NCBI GenBank assembly: GCA_900547975.1
Contig: URIX01000030.1
Span: 1-22,798 of the forward strand
Length of the DNA stretch: 22,798 nt
Reading direction: 5' to 3'
From: an uncultured Eubacteriales bacterium
GTDB lineage: Bacteria > Bacillota > Clostridia > Christensenellales > CAG-917
Both the position numbers and the translations under genes were made by a program. Shown one piece after another: positions 14,128-21,419 of this stretch. Position 1 is the stretch's first letter, and every line of letters begins with the position of its first letter. The notes under the pieces were generated by a model. The model worked only from the letters and a program-made list of their open reading frames with translations, did no database searches and had not been told where the DNA came from.

Positions 14128-14523
14128 ATGGCAGGTATCGCAAGAAAAGCAATTAAGAAAAGAAAAGATATCAAACGCGTTGAAAAAGGTCAAGTGCATA
14201 TTCACGCTTCTTTCAACAACACAATCGTTACTATCACAGATATGAACGGAAACGCTATCTCTTGGTCTTCCGCAGGCAAACTCAAACTTCGCGGCAGCCG
14301 TAAATCCACCCCGTTCGCAGCACAAATGGTCAGCGAAGATGCAGCCAAAGTTGCTTACGATCAAGGTATGAGAAGCGTTGAAGTCTACGTCAAAGGTCCC
14401 GGTCAAGGCAGAGAGAGCGCAATCCGCGCGCTCGCAAACGTCGGTATCGAAGTTACGCTCATTCAAGACGTATCCCCGATTCCTCACAACGGATGCCGTC
14501 CGCCCAAGGCGAGAAGACTGTAA
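14128..14523 (+). CDS. rpsK: 30S ribosomal protein S11
   Basis: S11 forms part of the 30S platform by the mRNA exit. It has 131 aa. HASFNNTIVTITD (26-38) and the C-terminal HNGCRPPKARRL (120-131) identify it. The N-terminus is Lys/Arg-rich. AAGGAGG precedes the ATG. It lies 12 nt after rpsM and 17 nt before rpsD. Confidence 0.98.
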   Translation: MAGIARKAIKKRKDIKRVEKGQVHIHASFNNTIVTITDMNGNAISWSSAGKLKLRGSRKSTPFAAQMVSEDAAKVAYDQGMRSVEVYVKGPGQGRESAIRALANVGIEVTLIQDVSPIPHNGCRPPKARRL

Positions 14524-14540
14524 TTAGGAGGACTTAAACT

Positions 14541-15164
14541 ATGGCTAAATATACAGGAGCAGATTGCCGTCTTTGCAGACGCGAAGGATGCAAACTCTAT
14601 CTCAAAGGCGAGAAGTGCGGTTCTACAAAATGCCCCCTTCTCACAAAATACGCACCTCCCGGTGATCACGGCAAGGGAAGAAAGAAGGCGAGCGGTTACA
14701 GCGTTCAACTTCGTGAGAAACAAAAAACCAAACGCTACTACGGCGTAACCGAAAAACAATTCAAGATGTACTACGACAGAGCGTCCGAAATGCGCGGCGT
14801 CACCGGTGACAATATGCTCGTGCTTATCGAAAGACGTCTCGACAACGTTGTGTATCGTCTCGGTCTCGGCACTTCAAGAGCAATGGCTCGTCAAATCGTC
14901 AACCACGGTCACATCACCGTCAACGGCAAAACGGTGGACATTCCGTCCTACCTCGTCAAAGCCGGCGACGTCATTGCCGTCAAAGAAAACAAGAGAGATT
15001 CCGCTTTGTGGAACGCAGTGAAGGAAACCAAGAATCTCAATCTCGTCAAATGGCTCGAATTTGACAACGCAACGCTCACAGGTAAGGTTGTTGCTCTTCC
15101 CGAAAGAAGCGACATCGACCTCGACATCCAAGAACACCTTATCGTCGAGTTGTACTCTAAATAA
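14541..15164 (+). CDS. rpsD: 30S ribosomal protein S4, zinc form
   Basis: S4 nucleates 30S assembly; in E. coli it also represses the alpha operon. It has 207 aa. The N-terminus keeps the cysteine cluster C9, C12, C17, C26 and C31 of the zinc-binding form. The S4 RNA-binding domain spans about 98-148 (RRLDNVVYRLG onward). In Bacillus rpsD lies elsewhere, while here it is between rpsK and rpoA as in many Clostridia. TAGGAGG precedes the ATG. Confidence 0.98.
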   Translation: MAKYTGADCRLCRREGCKLYLKGEKCGSTKCPLLTKYAPPGDHGKGRKKASGYSVQLREKQKTKRYYGVTEKQFKMYYDRASEMRGVTGDNMLVLIERRLDNVVYRLGLGTSRAMARQIVNHGHITVNGKTVDIPSYLVKAGDVIAVKENKRDSALWNAVKETKNLNLVKWLEFDNATLTGKVVALPERSDIDLDIQEHLIVELYSK

Positions 15165-15184
15165 TTTGATCGGAGGATACAGTT

Positions 15185-16138
15185 ATGATGGAAATGAGAA
15201 GTCCCAAAATAAATATGGAGAACGAAAGCAAGAATTATTGCAAGTTCGTCGTCGAGCCGCTTGAAAGAGGCTTCGGCACCACGATCGGCAACTGCTTGCG
15301 CCGTATCCTTCTTTCCGCGCTTCCCGGTGCTGCGGCAGTCGGTATCAGAATTGCGGGCGTCGATCACGAATTCTCCACAATCAAGGGCGTAAAAGAGGAA
15401 GTTACCGAAATTATCCTCAACCTCAAAACTGTTCGTTTCAAAGCAATCGGCAGCCTTGAAAAAGCCGGTAAGCAAGAATGCAAACTCTTTGCCAACACCG
15501 TCGGCACGGTCACCGCAGGCGACATTCAATGCGCCACCGGTATCGAAGTCGTCAATACCGACCAAGTCATTTGCACTTTGGACGAGGGCGCGTCTATCGA
15601 TATGACCATTTTTGTCGATTGCGGCAGAGGCTACGTTCCCGCTTCTCGCAACAAGGACAGCCGTCAATCCATCGGTTATATCCCGATCGATTCAATCTAT
15701 ACCCCCGTTGTCAAAGTCAATTATGCTGTCGAAAGCACTCGTGTCGAACAAAGCATCGACTTCGATAAACTCACGCTCGAAGTGACCACCGACGGCACGA
15801 CTTCTGCAAAAGAAATCACTTCTCTTGCAGCAAAAATTATGAACGATCATCTCAAACTGTTCATCAATCTCGTTTCCGATATGGACGAGAACGATATTCT
15901 CAAAGAGGACAAGAAAGACGACACCAAGAAAGTCCTCGAAATGTCAGTTGAAGATCTCGATCTCTCGGTGCGTTCGTATAATTGCTTGAAACGCGCAAAC
16001 ATCCACACCGTCGAAGACCTCACCAAACGCAGCGAAGACGATATGCTCAAAGTGAGAAACCTCGGCAGAAAATCACTCGAAGAAGTTGTCAAGAAACTCG
16101 AAGATCTCGGCCTCGGCTTGAAGGCTCAAGAGGACTAA
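15185..16138 (+). CDS. rpoA: DNA-directed RNA polymerase alpha subunit
   Basis: Alpha dimerises to scaffold RNA polymerase and its C-terminal domain binds UP elements and activators. It has 317 aa. The N-terminal domain covers about 1-230 (PLERGFGTTIGNCLRR at 25-40), a charged linker 235-252, and the alpha-CTD 253-313 with SVRSYNCLKR (261-270) and LGRKS (293-297). Two adjacent ATGs (15185, 15188) both fit the GGAGG at 15172-15176. Confidence 0.98.
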   Translation: MMEMRSPKINMENESKNYCKFVVEPLERGFGTTIGNCLRRILLSALPGAAAVGIRIAGVDHEFSTIKGVKEEVTEIILNLKTVRFKAIGSLEKAGKQECKLFANTVGTVTAGDIQCATGIEVVNTDQVICTLDEGASIDMTIFVDCGRGYVPASRNKDSRQSIGYIPIDSIYTPVVKVNYAVESTRVEQSIDFDKLTLEVTTDGTTSAKEITSLAAKIMNDHLKLFINLVSDMDENDILKEDKKDDTKKVLEMSVEDLDLSVRSYNCLKRANIHTVEDLTKRSEDDMLKVRNLGRKSLEEVVKKLEDLGLGLKAQED

Positions 16139-16156
16139 GAGTACAGGAGGAACACT

Positions 16157-16660
16157 ATGTCTAAATTAGGAAAACGCACAGACCAAAGAATGGCTATGCT
16201 TAAAAATCAGGTTTCCGAACTTCTTTGGTATGGTCAAATCGAAACAACCGTTGACCGTGCAAAAGCAGTCAGAAGCCTTGCTGAAAAATACATCACCATC
16301 GCAATGAGAGCCTATCAAGACGACGTTAAAGTCACCAAGACCGTTGACGGCGCAAAGGGCGCAAAGCAAGAAGTCGTCTTCACAAACGACGGCCCCAAGA
16401 AACTTGCAGCACGCCGCAGACTTATGGCTGAACTCGTTGACCTTCAAGAAATCAAGGGCGAGAAGGAATCCAAATCCGCATTCAAAGCGCGCATCAAGGA
16501 CACCAAACACCCCCTCATCGAAAAGATGTTCAAAGAGTATGCACCCAAATACGACGCACGCAAGAACGAACTCGGACAAGGCGGCGGTTACACCCGTATC
16601 CTTAAGACCGGCACTCGTCGCGGCGACGCAGCAGAAACCTGCATCCTCAAACTCATCTAA
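16157..16660 (+). CDS. rplQ: 50S ribosomal protein L17, enlarged
   Basis: L17 lies near the tunnel exit. The N-terminus (KLGKRTDQRMAMLKNQV, then IETTVDRAKAVR) and C-terminus (GGYTRILKTGTRRGDAAE, 142-160) are canonical. It has 167 aa against a usual 112-130; the extra residues fall in two places, about 53-80 and 95-118, both charged. GGAGG precedes the ATG. It ends the operon and is followed by a strong terminator. Confidence 0.97.
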   Translation: MSKLGKRTDQRMAMLKNQVSELLWYGQIETTVDRAKAVRSLAEKYITIAMRAYQDDVKVTKTVDGAKGAKQEVVFTNDGPKKLAARRRLMAELVDLQEIKGEKESKSAFKARIKDTKHPLIEKMFKEYAPKYDARKNELGQGGGYTRILKTGTRRGDAAETCILKLI

Positions 16661-16683
16661 TTGAGTCTTTGAAAAAACGAAAG

Positions 16684-16720
16684 AATCCACCGAATTATTC
16701 GGTGGATTTTTTATTTTTTT
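16684..16720 (+). terminator. strong intrinsic terminator of the ribosomal superoperon
   Basis: AATCCACCGAA (16684-16694) and TTCGGTGGATT (16698-16708) form an 11-bp perfect stem with a 3-nt loop, followed by a long T-rich tract to 16720. It lies 24 nt after the rplQ stop and closes the operon. Confidence 0.95.
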
Positions 16721-16772
16721 GAATGGCGTTAGCAAGAAGTTTTTTATGACTTTTGTCTTTTACTGTTTTTCC

Positions 16773-16829
16773 TTACACAATTCTTACAAAATGCGGAAAA
16801 GTCGGGCGGATAACGGCGAAAGTGTAAGG
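16773..16829 (+). promoter_or_regulatory. putative response-regulator boxes upstream of the epimerase operon
   Basis: TTACAC (16773-16778) and TTACAA (16784-16789) are direct repeats with an 11-bp period, the layout bound by OmpR/PhoB-family regulators. CCTTACAC (16771-16778) is also matched by a perfect inverted copy GTGTAAGG (16822-16829). They lie upstream of the predicted promoter, where activators usually bind. Confidence 0.4.
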
Positions 16830-16837
16830 TTTTTGTC

Positions 16838-16867
16838 AAGACTTCGGTTGGGTCCGGGTGCGATAAT
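16838..16867 (+). promoter_or_regulatory. weak extended -10 promoter for the epimerase operon
   Basis: GATAAT (16862-16867) is preceded by TGC, giving an extended -10 element. The -35 region is poor: AAGACT (16838-16843) at 18 bp. A better -35 match, TTGTCA (16833-16838), is 23 bp away, too far. A weak -35 is consistent with an activated promoter. Confidence 0.4.
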
Positions 16868-16897
16868 ATATGCGTAAACGAAAGGAAGGTGGCATAT

Positions 16898-18466
16898 ATG
16901 AAAAAAATCGTTGCAATCACCGGCGCAAGCGGAAATATGGGTCTTGAAACGGTCGCTCAACTTATGGAAAGCGACGTCGTGGAAAAAATCAAAGTTTTAC
17001 TTTTGAACGAGAGGCGAGAGCGCAAATGCGCAAAGGAATGGAAGCGCAAGTACGGAAACAAAATCGAAGTTGTTTTCGGCGATATAGCGGAAAGCGAAGA
17101 TTGCAAAAAACTCGTGGCAAACAGCGATTACGTTCTCAATCTCGCCGCGGTCATTCCGCCGACTGCCGACCATTATCCCGTGCTTACGGACAGATGCAAC
17201 CGCATAGGCGCAATGAATATCGTTGATTCTGTGTCCGAGATAAAGGAAAATCAACCGAAACTCGTGCATATTTCCACCGTTGCGATATACGGCAACCGCA
17301 ACTACAAGCACCCGTGGGGCAGAGTGGGCGACCCGCTCATATCCAGCACCTACGACGAGTATTCCGCAAGCAAAATCAAGGGCGAGAGATACGTTCTCGA
17401 CAGCGACGTAAAGCAATGGGCGGCGCTTCGTCAGACGGGTATGCTTCACAACAGAATGCTCACCAACAATATGAAAGACGGATTGATGTTCCACACTTGC
17501 TTCAACGCGCCGATAGAGTGGGTTACGGCACGCGACAGCGGACTTTTGATGCGCAGACTGGTGGAAAAGGACGCAAAGGGCGAACTCGAAGAAAAGTTCT
17601 GGAAGAAGTGCTACAACATCGGCGGCGGCGCGTGCAACAGAGTTACGGGCTACGACACGTTCGACGAGGGATTCAAGATTATCGGCGGTTCGACGAAAAA
17701 ATATATGAAACCCGAATGGAATTCAATCCGCAATTTCCATTGTATGTGGTTCGAGGACAGCCATATTCTCAACGATTATTTCGATTTCCAACACGAGGAC
17801 GTGAAAACCTATTGGCAAGAGATACTTTCAACACACGGCTATTACAGACTCGGAAAACTCGTGCCTGCAAAACTTGTGTCTAAATTCGCAATCGAAAGAC
17901 TGCTCAGAGACGACAATGCGCCGAGATATTGGGTTAAAACGAATCAGGCGGGCAAGGTTAAAGCGTTTTTCGGAAGCAAGGAAAACTTGAAGTGTTTGCC
18001 GAGCGATTGGGATAAATTTCCCGTTCTCGCGCACGGGCAACTTGCCGACGGCAACATCGATTACGACGATATGCGCGACATAACAAAGTTGAAAGAACAC
18101 GGCTATATCCTCGACCACGGCTATGACGAAAGCAAACCCGACGAGGAACTCGACATAGAGGATATGCGTTCGGCGGCGGCTTTCAGAGGCGGTAAATGCG
18201 TTTCGACGAGTATGACGAAGGGCGATTTGTACACAAAACTCGAATGGGAATGCCACGACGGACATCGCTTTTGGGCGTCGCCGTACACCGTTCTCAAAGC
18301 GGGGCATTGGTGTCCCGAATGTTGTCAACCGAGTCCGTGGGATTACGACAGACTGTCAAAATTTATGCCGTTTTACGCTCAAATCTGGTACGATACCCAC
18401 GCAAAAGGCGAGAATACGACCTATTACTACGACCAAAACCACGTTGCGAGATACACGCAATACTGA
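16898..18466 (+). CDS. NAD-dependent epimerase/dehydratase-like protein with C-terminal zinc-ribbon-like domain
   Basis: 522 aa. The N-terminal part is an extended short-chain dehydrogenase: nucleotide-binding TGASGNMG (8-15), STVAIYG (126-132) and the catalytic-type pair Y155/K159 (YSASK). Substrate is unknown; such proteins act on sugar nucleotides or other NAD(P)-linked substrates. The C-terminal part has C452, H456, C472 and C475 (CHDGH, then GHWCPEC), a zinc-ribbon-like pattern not normal for this family. ATG 16898 is chosen because AAGGAAGG lies 8 nt upstream; an in-frame GTG at 16889 overlaps that site. Probably co-transcribed with the next gene, 18 nt away. Confidence 0.85.
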   Translation: MKKIVAITGASGNMGLETVAQLMESDVVEKIKVLLLNERRERKCAKEWKRKYGNKIEVVFGDIAESEDCKKLVANSDYVLNLAAVIPPTADHYPVLTDRCNRIGAMNIVDSVSEIKENQPKLVHISTVAIYGNRNYKHPWGRVGDPLISSTYDEYSASKIKGERYVLDSDVKQWAALRQTGMLHNRMLTNNMKDGLMFHTCFNAPIEWVTARDSGLLMRRLVEKDAKGELEEKFWKKCYNIGGGACNRVTGYDTFDEGFKIIGGSTKKYMKPEWNSIRNFHCMWFEDSHILNDYFDFQHEDVKTYWQEILSTHGYYRLGKLVPAKLVSKFAIERLLRDDNAPRYWVKTNQAGKVKAFFGSKENLKCLPSDWDKFPVLAHGQLADGNIDYDDMRDITKLKEHGYILDHGYDESKPDEELDIEDMRSAAAFRGGKCVSTSMTKGDLYTKLEWECHDGHRFWASPYTVLKAGHWCPECCQPSPWDYDRLSKFMPFYAQIWYDTHAKGENTTYYYDQNHVARYTQY

Positions 18467-18484
18467 GTCAAAAGAGGTGAGAAT

Positions 18485-19369
18485 ATGAAAAATGCGATAA
18501 TTTACGTTTTTTCGGGAACGGGAAACACCAAAAAAGCGTGCGATATATATAAGAACGAGTTTGAAAAATTCGGAATCGAAACCACGTTGTACAACGTGAG
18601 AAAAGGCTTTGAGAATTTGCCGAATCCCAACGATTTCGACCTCGTGGGATTTGCTTATCCCATACACGGATTCAACGCGCCGTACATTATGCTCGACCTT
18701 GCGAAAGCGTTGCAGAAAGCAAACGAAAAGAAGAGATATTTCGTCGTCAAAACGTCGGGCGAACCCCTCAAAATCAACAACGTTTCTTCGATTAAATTCA
18801 ATGATATAATGAAGAAAAAAGGCTACGTTGCGGGAAGCGAATATCACTACGTTATGCCGTACAATATGATTTTCCGTCACACCGACGATATGGCGGTAAA
18901 GATGAAAAATACGCTCGACAAACTCGCACCCATAGAGGCGAGAGAAGTGATTTGCGGCGTCGAGCATAAACTCGCAAAAGTGCCTTTCGGGCGTTTCGTC
19001 GCGTGGGTAGTGCGCATAGAACAGCCCGCAATGAAAGTTAACGGTCACTTTTTCAAAGTGGATTCCGACAAGTGCATAAACTGTGGCGCGTGCGTAAAAA
19101 ATTGCCCCGTAGGGAACATAAAAATCGACGAAAACGGAAAATTCACTTTCGGAAACGATTGCGTTATGTGTGCGAGATGTTCGTTCAACTGTCCGCGCGA
19201 CGCTTTCGACATAGGCATACTCAACGGTTGGCGAGTGAACGGAAAGTATTCTTTCAAAGCACCCGAAACGCCGCAAAAGGACAAACATACGCGGTACTGC
19301 AAAAAGGCGTACGCGAGATATTTTGCCGATGCAGGCAAGAAAATCGCCGCAAACGAATACGGCGTGTAA
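18485..19369 (+). CDS. EFR1-type flavodoxin / 2x[4Fe-4S] ferredoxin protein
   Basis: 294 aa, probably a cytoplasmic electron carrier. The N-terminal half resembles flavodoxin, with the FMN phosphate loop SGTGNT at 10-15. The C-terminal part holds two bacterial ferredoxin motifs: C197, C200, C203, C207 and C226, C229, C232, C236, each CxxCxxCxxxCP. This arrangement matches proteins annotated as EFR1 family in anaerobic Firmicutes. AAGAGGTGAG precedes the ATG. It could pass electrons to the upstream dehydrogenase-like protein; that is inference from proximity. Confidence 0.9.
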   Translation: MKNAIIYVFSGTGNTKKACDIYKNEFEKFGIETTLYNVRKGFENLPNPNDFDLVGFAYPIHGFNAPYIMLDLAKALQKANEKKRYFVVKTSGEPLKINNVSSIKFNDIMKKKGYVAGSEYHYVMPYNMIFRHTDDMAVKMKNTLDKLAPIEAREVICGVEHKLAKVPFGRFVAWVVRIEQPAMKVNGHFFKVDSDKCINCGACVKNCPVGNIKIDENGKFTFGNDCVMCARCSFNCPRDAFDIGILNGWRVNGKYSFKAPETPQKDKHTRYCKKAYARYFADAGKKIAANEYGV

Positions 19370-19376
19370 AAAAGTG

Positions 19377-19405
19377 TGGAAATAAGCAAAAATATATTGT
19401 ACAAT
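19377..19405 (+). promoter_or_regulatory. promoter of the two-component operon
   Basis: TGGAAA (19377-19382, four of six bases) and TACAAT (19400-19405, five of six) are separated by 17 bp in AT-rich DNA just after the previous stop codon. It fits the start of the response-regulator gene at 19432. GTGT repeats at 19364 and 19374 overlap its upstream edge. Confidence 0.55.
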
Positions 19406-19431
19406 ACGGTTAGATAAATTAAGAGGCGTTT

Positions 19432-20106
19432 ATGAGAAAGATACTTATTGCAGAGGACAACGTAGAAATATCCGATATGATGAAAAGTTATCTCGAAAAA
19501 GCGGGACACGAAGTGTATCAGGCGTTCGACGGCGCGCAAGCGTTGCAAATTGCAAACGAGATAAAACCCGACCTTGCGTTGCTGGATATTATGATGCCCA
19601 AAATCGACGGCTTTGCCGTGTGCGAAACGTTGCGTCAAACGATGACGATGCCTATCATCGTCGTGTCGGCAAAGGTTGCCGAAGAAGACAAGGTGCGTAT
19701 GTTCGACCTCGGCGCGGACGACTACATAACAAAGCCGTTTTCGTTCAAAGAAATGGTTATGAGAGTCGGCGCGCAACTCAGACGTTATTATGAGTTCAAC
19801 GCAGTGCCGTCGGGGGACAGACACTACGGAAAACTTATGATTTCGTCCACGAGATTCGAGGCGAAAGCAGACGGCGAACCGCTCAATCTCACTGCAAAAG
19901 AGTTCAAAATTCTCGACTATCTCACCATACACGAGAATCAGATTATGCCCAAGCAGAAACTTATCGACGACGTATGGGGCGTTGACGAGTATATCGACGA
20001 AAACACAGTTGCCGTGACTATCGCGCGTCTTCGCGACAAACTTTCAAAGGCGGGAATAAACAACGTCGTCACCGTTTGGGGACTCGGTTACAAGTGGCAA
20101 GATTGA
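19432..20106 (+). CDS. OmpR/PhoB-family response regulator
   Basis: 224 aa. The receiver domain (about 3-115) has the acidic pocket E8/D9, phosphoacceptor D52 (LLDIMMP), S79 and K101. A winged-helix DNA-binding domain follows at about 130-222, with LTAKEFKILDYL and VWGVDEYIDENTVAVTIARLR-like spacing and GLGYKW at 217-222. AGAGG lies 5 nt before the ATG. The adjacent kinase gene is its likely partner. Targets are unknown; the TTACA repeats at 16773-16789 are a candidate. Confidence 0.93.
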   Translation: MRKILIAEDNVEISDMMKSYLEKAGHEVYQAFDGAQALQIANEIKPDLALLDIMMPKIDGFAVCETLRQTMTMPIIVVSAKVAEEDKVRMFDLGADDYITKPFSFKEMVMRVGAQLRRYYEFNAVPSGDRHYGKLMISSTRFEAKADGEPLNLTAKEFKILDYLTIHENQIMPKQKLIDDVWGVDEYIDENTVAVTIARLRDKLSKAGINNVVTVWGLGYKWQD

Positions 20107-20172
20107 CGAAAATTTGCCGTCAATGCGCAAAACAGAGGTTTTATACGCATAAAAAGCAAGGTTAAACGCTTT

Positions 20173-21252
20173 ATGTTGAACAAAAAGGAAATCGTAGAAA
20201 TAGAAAAAACGCTCGCGCGTTTTCAGGAAGGCGATTTATATTCGCCCGTCAGGTCGTGGGGATTTGGCGAATACCACGCCATTTGCACGATGCTGGAATC
20301 GCTCAGGCTTTCTATGCTCAAATTGAAGGACGGCATAGCGGAAACTTCCACGAAAACCAACAAAACAATCGCTTCGGTGGCGCACGATATGAAAACGCCG
20401 CTCGCCATAATTTCGGGATACGCCGAGTGTATGTCGGACGGTATGGACGACAAGGACTATCCCGCGCTCATCATTCAAAAAGCGCAACAGATGAACGAGA
20501 TGGTTATCGGTATGGTGGAATCCTCAAACGCCGAAATCAAAAAGCAATCCGAGCATAAAACGTTGCACGCGACTAAAAATATGTTCGGCAAAATCATCGA
20601 GAAACTACGTCCGCTCGCAACGGCGAAGAATATAAAACTCAAAGTCGGCAAAATTCCCGACGTCAACGTTAGAGTGGACGAAAGGCAAATGGAAAGAGTG
20701 GTGCAAAACCTCGTGTCCAACGCCGTCAAGTATTCGCCCGAAAACAGCGTCGTCAAAATCACCGCACGGAAGAGGGGCAGCGAGTTTGTCTTGTCTGTAA
20801 AGGACAATGGCGTAGGTATATCCAAAGAGAGTTTGCCTTACGTTTTCGACCAGTTCTACACCGAGGACAAATCGCGCTCTAACGGAAACAGTCAGGGCGT
20901 GGGACTTTACGTCGTGCGCGAGATTATGAAAGAGCACGGCGGCAGAGTGAGCGTAAAGAGCAAAAAAGACAAGGGAAGCACGTTCGCAATGGCGTTGCCC
21001 GTTGAGTACGACGATTCAAATTTGCCGTTTACGGACAAGTTCGACCAAATGCCGCTCATAGTGAAACTCGTCGTGGAAATGCTTTTCGGTTGGGCGATGA
21101 CGTATATATACCGTTTTACAAAATACTCGCAGACAAGGCAACTTCACACTCTCGTCACGGGACTATTGTCATTTGCGCTGTTCGTGCTTATGTGGCCGAT
21201 TGATTTTATAAGCGTCGCCGTTTACGGCAAGCCGACCTTCCTTGCGGACTGA
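20173..21252 (+). CDS. sensor histidine kinase with C-terminal membrane segments
   Basis: 359 aa. A short N-terminal region (1-60, HAMP-like at best) leads to the H-box with H71 (VAHDMKTPL), then the ATPase domain: N-box NLVSNAVKYSP (179-189), G1 DNGVGI (211-216), F-box FDQFY (225-229) and G2 GVGLYVV (242-248). There is no N-terminal signal or membrane span. Instead two hydrophobic segments lie after the kinase core, about 294-312 and 326-350. The region upstream is open in frame back to 20107 but offers no ATG, GTG or TTG; the ribosome-binding site is weak. Confidence 0.88.
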   Translation: MLNKKEIVEIEKTLARFQEGDLYSPVRSWGFGEYHAICTMLESLRLSMLKLKDGIAETSTKTNKTIASVAHDMKTPLAIISGYAECMSDGMDDKDYPALIIQKAQQMNEMVIGMVESSNAEIKKQSEHKTLHATKNMFGKIIEKLRPLATAKNIKLKVGKIPDVNVRVDERQMERVVQNLVSNAVKYSPENSVVKITARKRGSEFVLSVKDNGVGISKESLPYVFDQFYTEDKSRSNGNSQGVGLYVVREIMKEHGGRVSVKSKKDKGSTFAMALPVEYDDSNLPFTDKFDQMPLIVKLVVEMLFGWAMTYIYRFTKYSQTRQLHTLVTGLLSFALFVLMWPIDFISVAVYGKPTFLAD

Positions 21253-21298
21253 ATTTGCAAACAAGCGTATGAAAAACGTGCCGATGTATGGAAACATA

Positions 21299-21312
21299 TA
21301 TCGATGTCGATA
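21299..21312. promoter_or_regulatory. palindromic site upstream of the gap promoter
   Basis: TATCGA (21299-21304), TG, TCGATA (21307-21312) form a perfect 6-bp inverted repeat with a 2-bp centre. It lies about 20 bp before the proposed -35. A repressor or activator site is possible. No T tract or GC-rich stem makes it a terminator. Confidence 0.3.
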
Positions 21313-21332
21313 AAAAAATACGCAAATTATAG

Positions 21333-21361
21333 TTGCATATTTCTTATAATAATTGTAAAAT
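21333..21361 (+). promoter_or_regulatory. gap promoter
   Basis: TTGCAT (21333-21338) and TAAAAT (21356-21361) are 17 bp apart. A perfect TATAAT also occurs at 21345-21350 but lacks a -35 at normal spacing. Either gives a leader of about 50-65 nt, containing a small 5-bp hairpin (21369-21383). Confidence 0.5.
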
Positions 21362-21419
21362 AATTGCGGTTGGAAAATCCGACTAATATTTGGAATACAC
21401 CTTTATGGAGGAATTTATA

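Noticed and set aside
21345..21350. Perfect TATAAT as the gap -10
   Set aside because: No acceptable -35 at 16-18 bp; kept only as an alternative to TTGCAT-17-TAAAAT.
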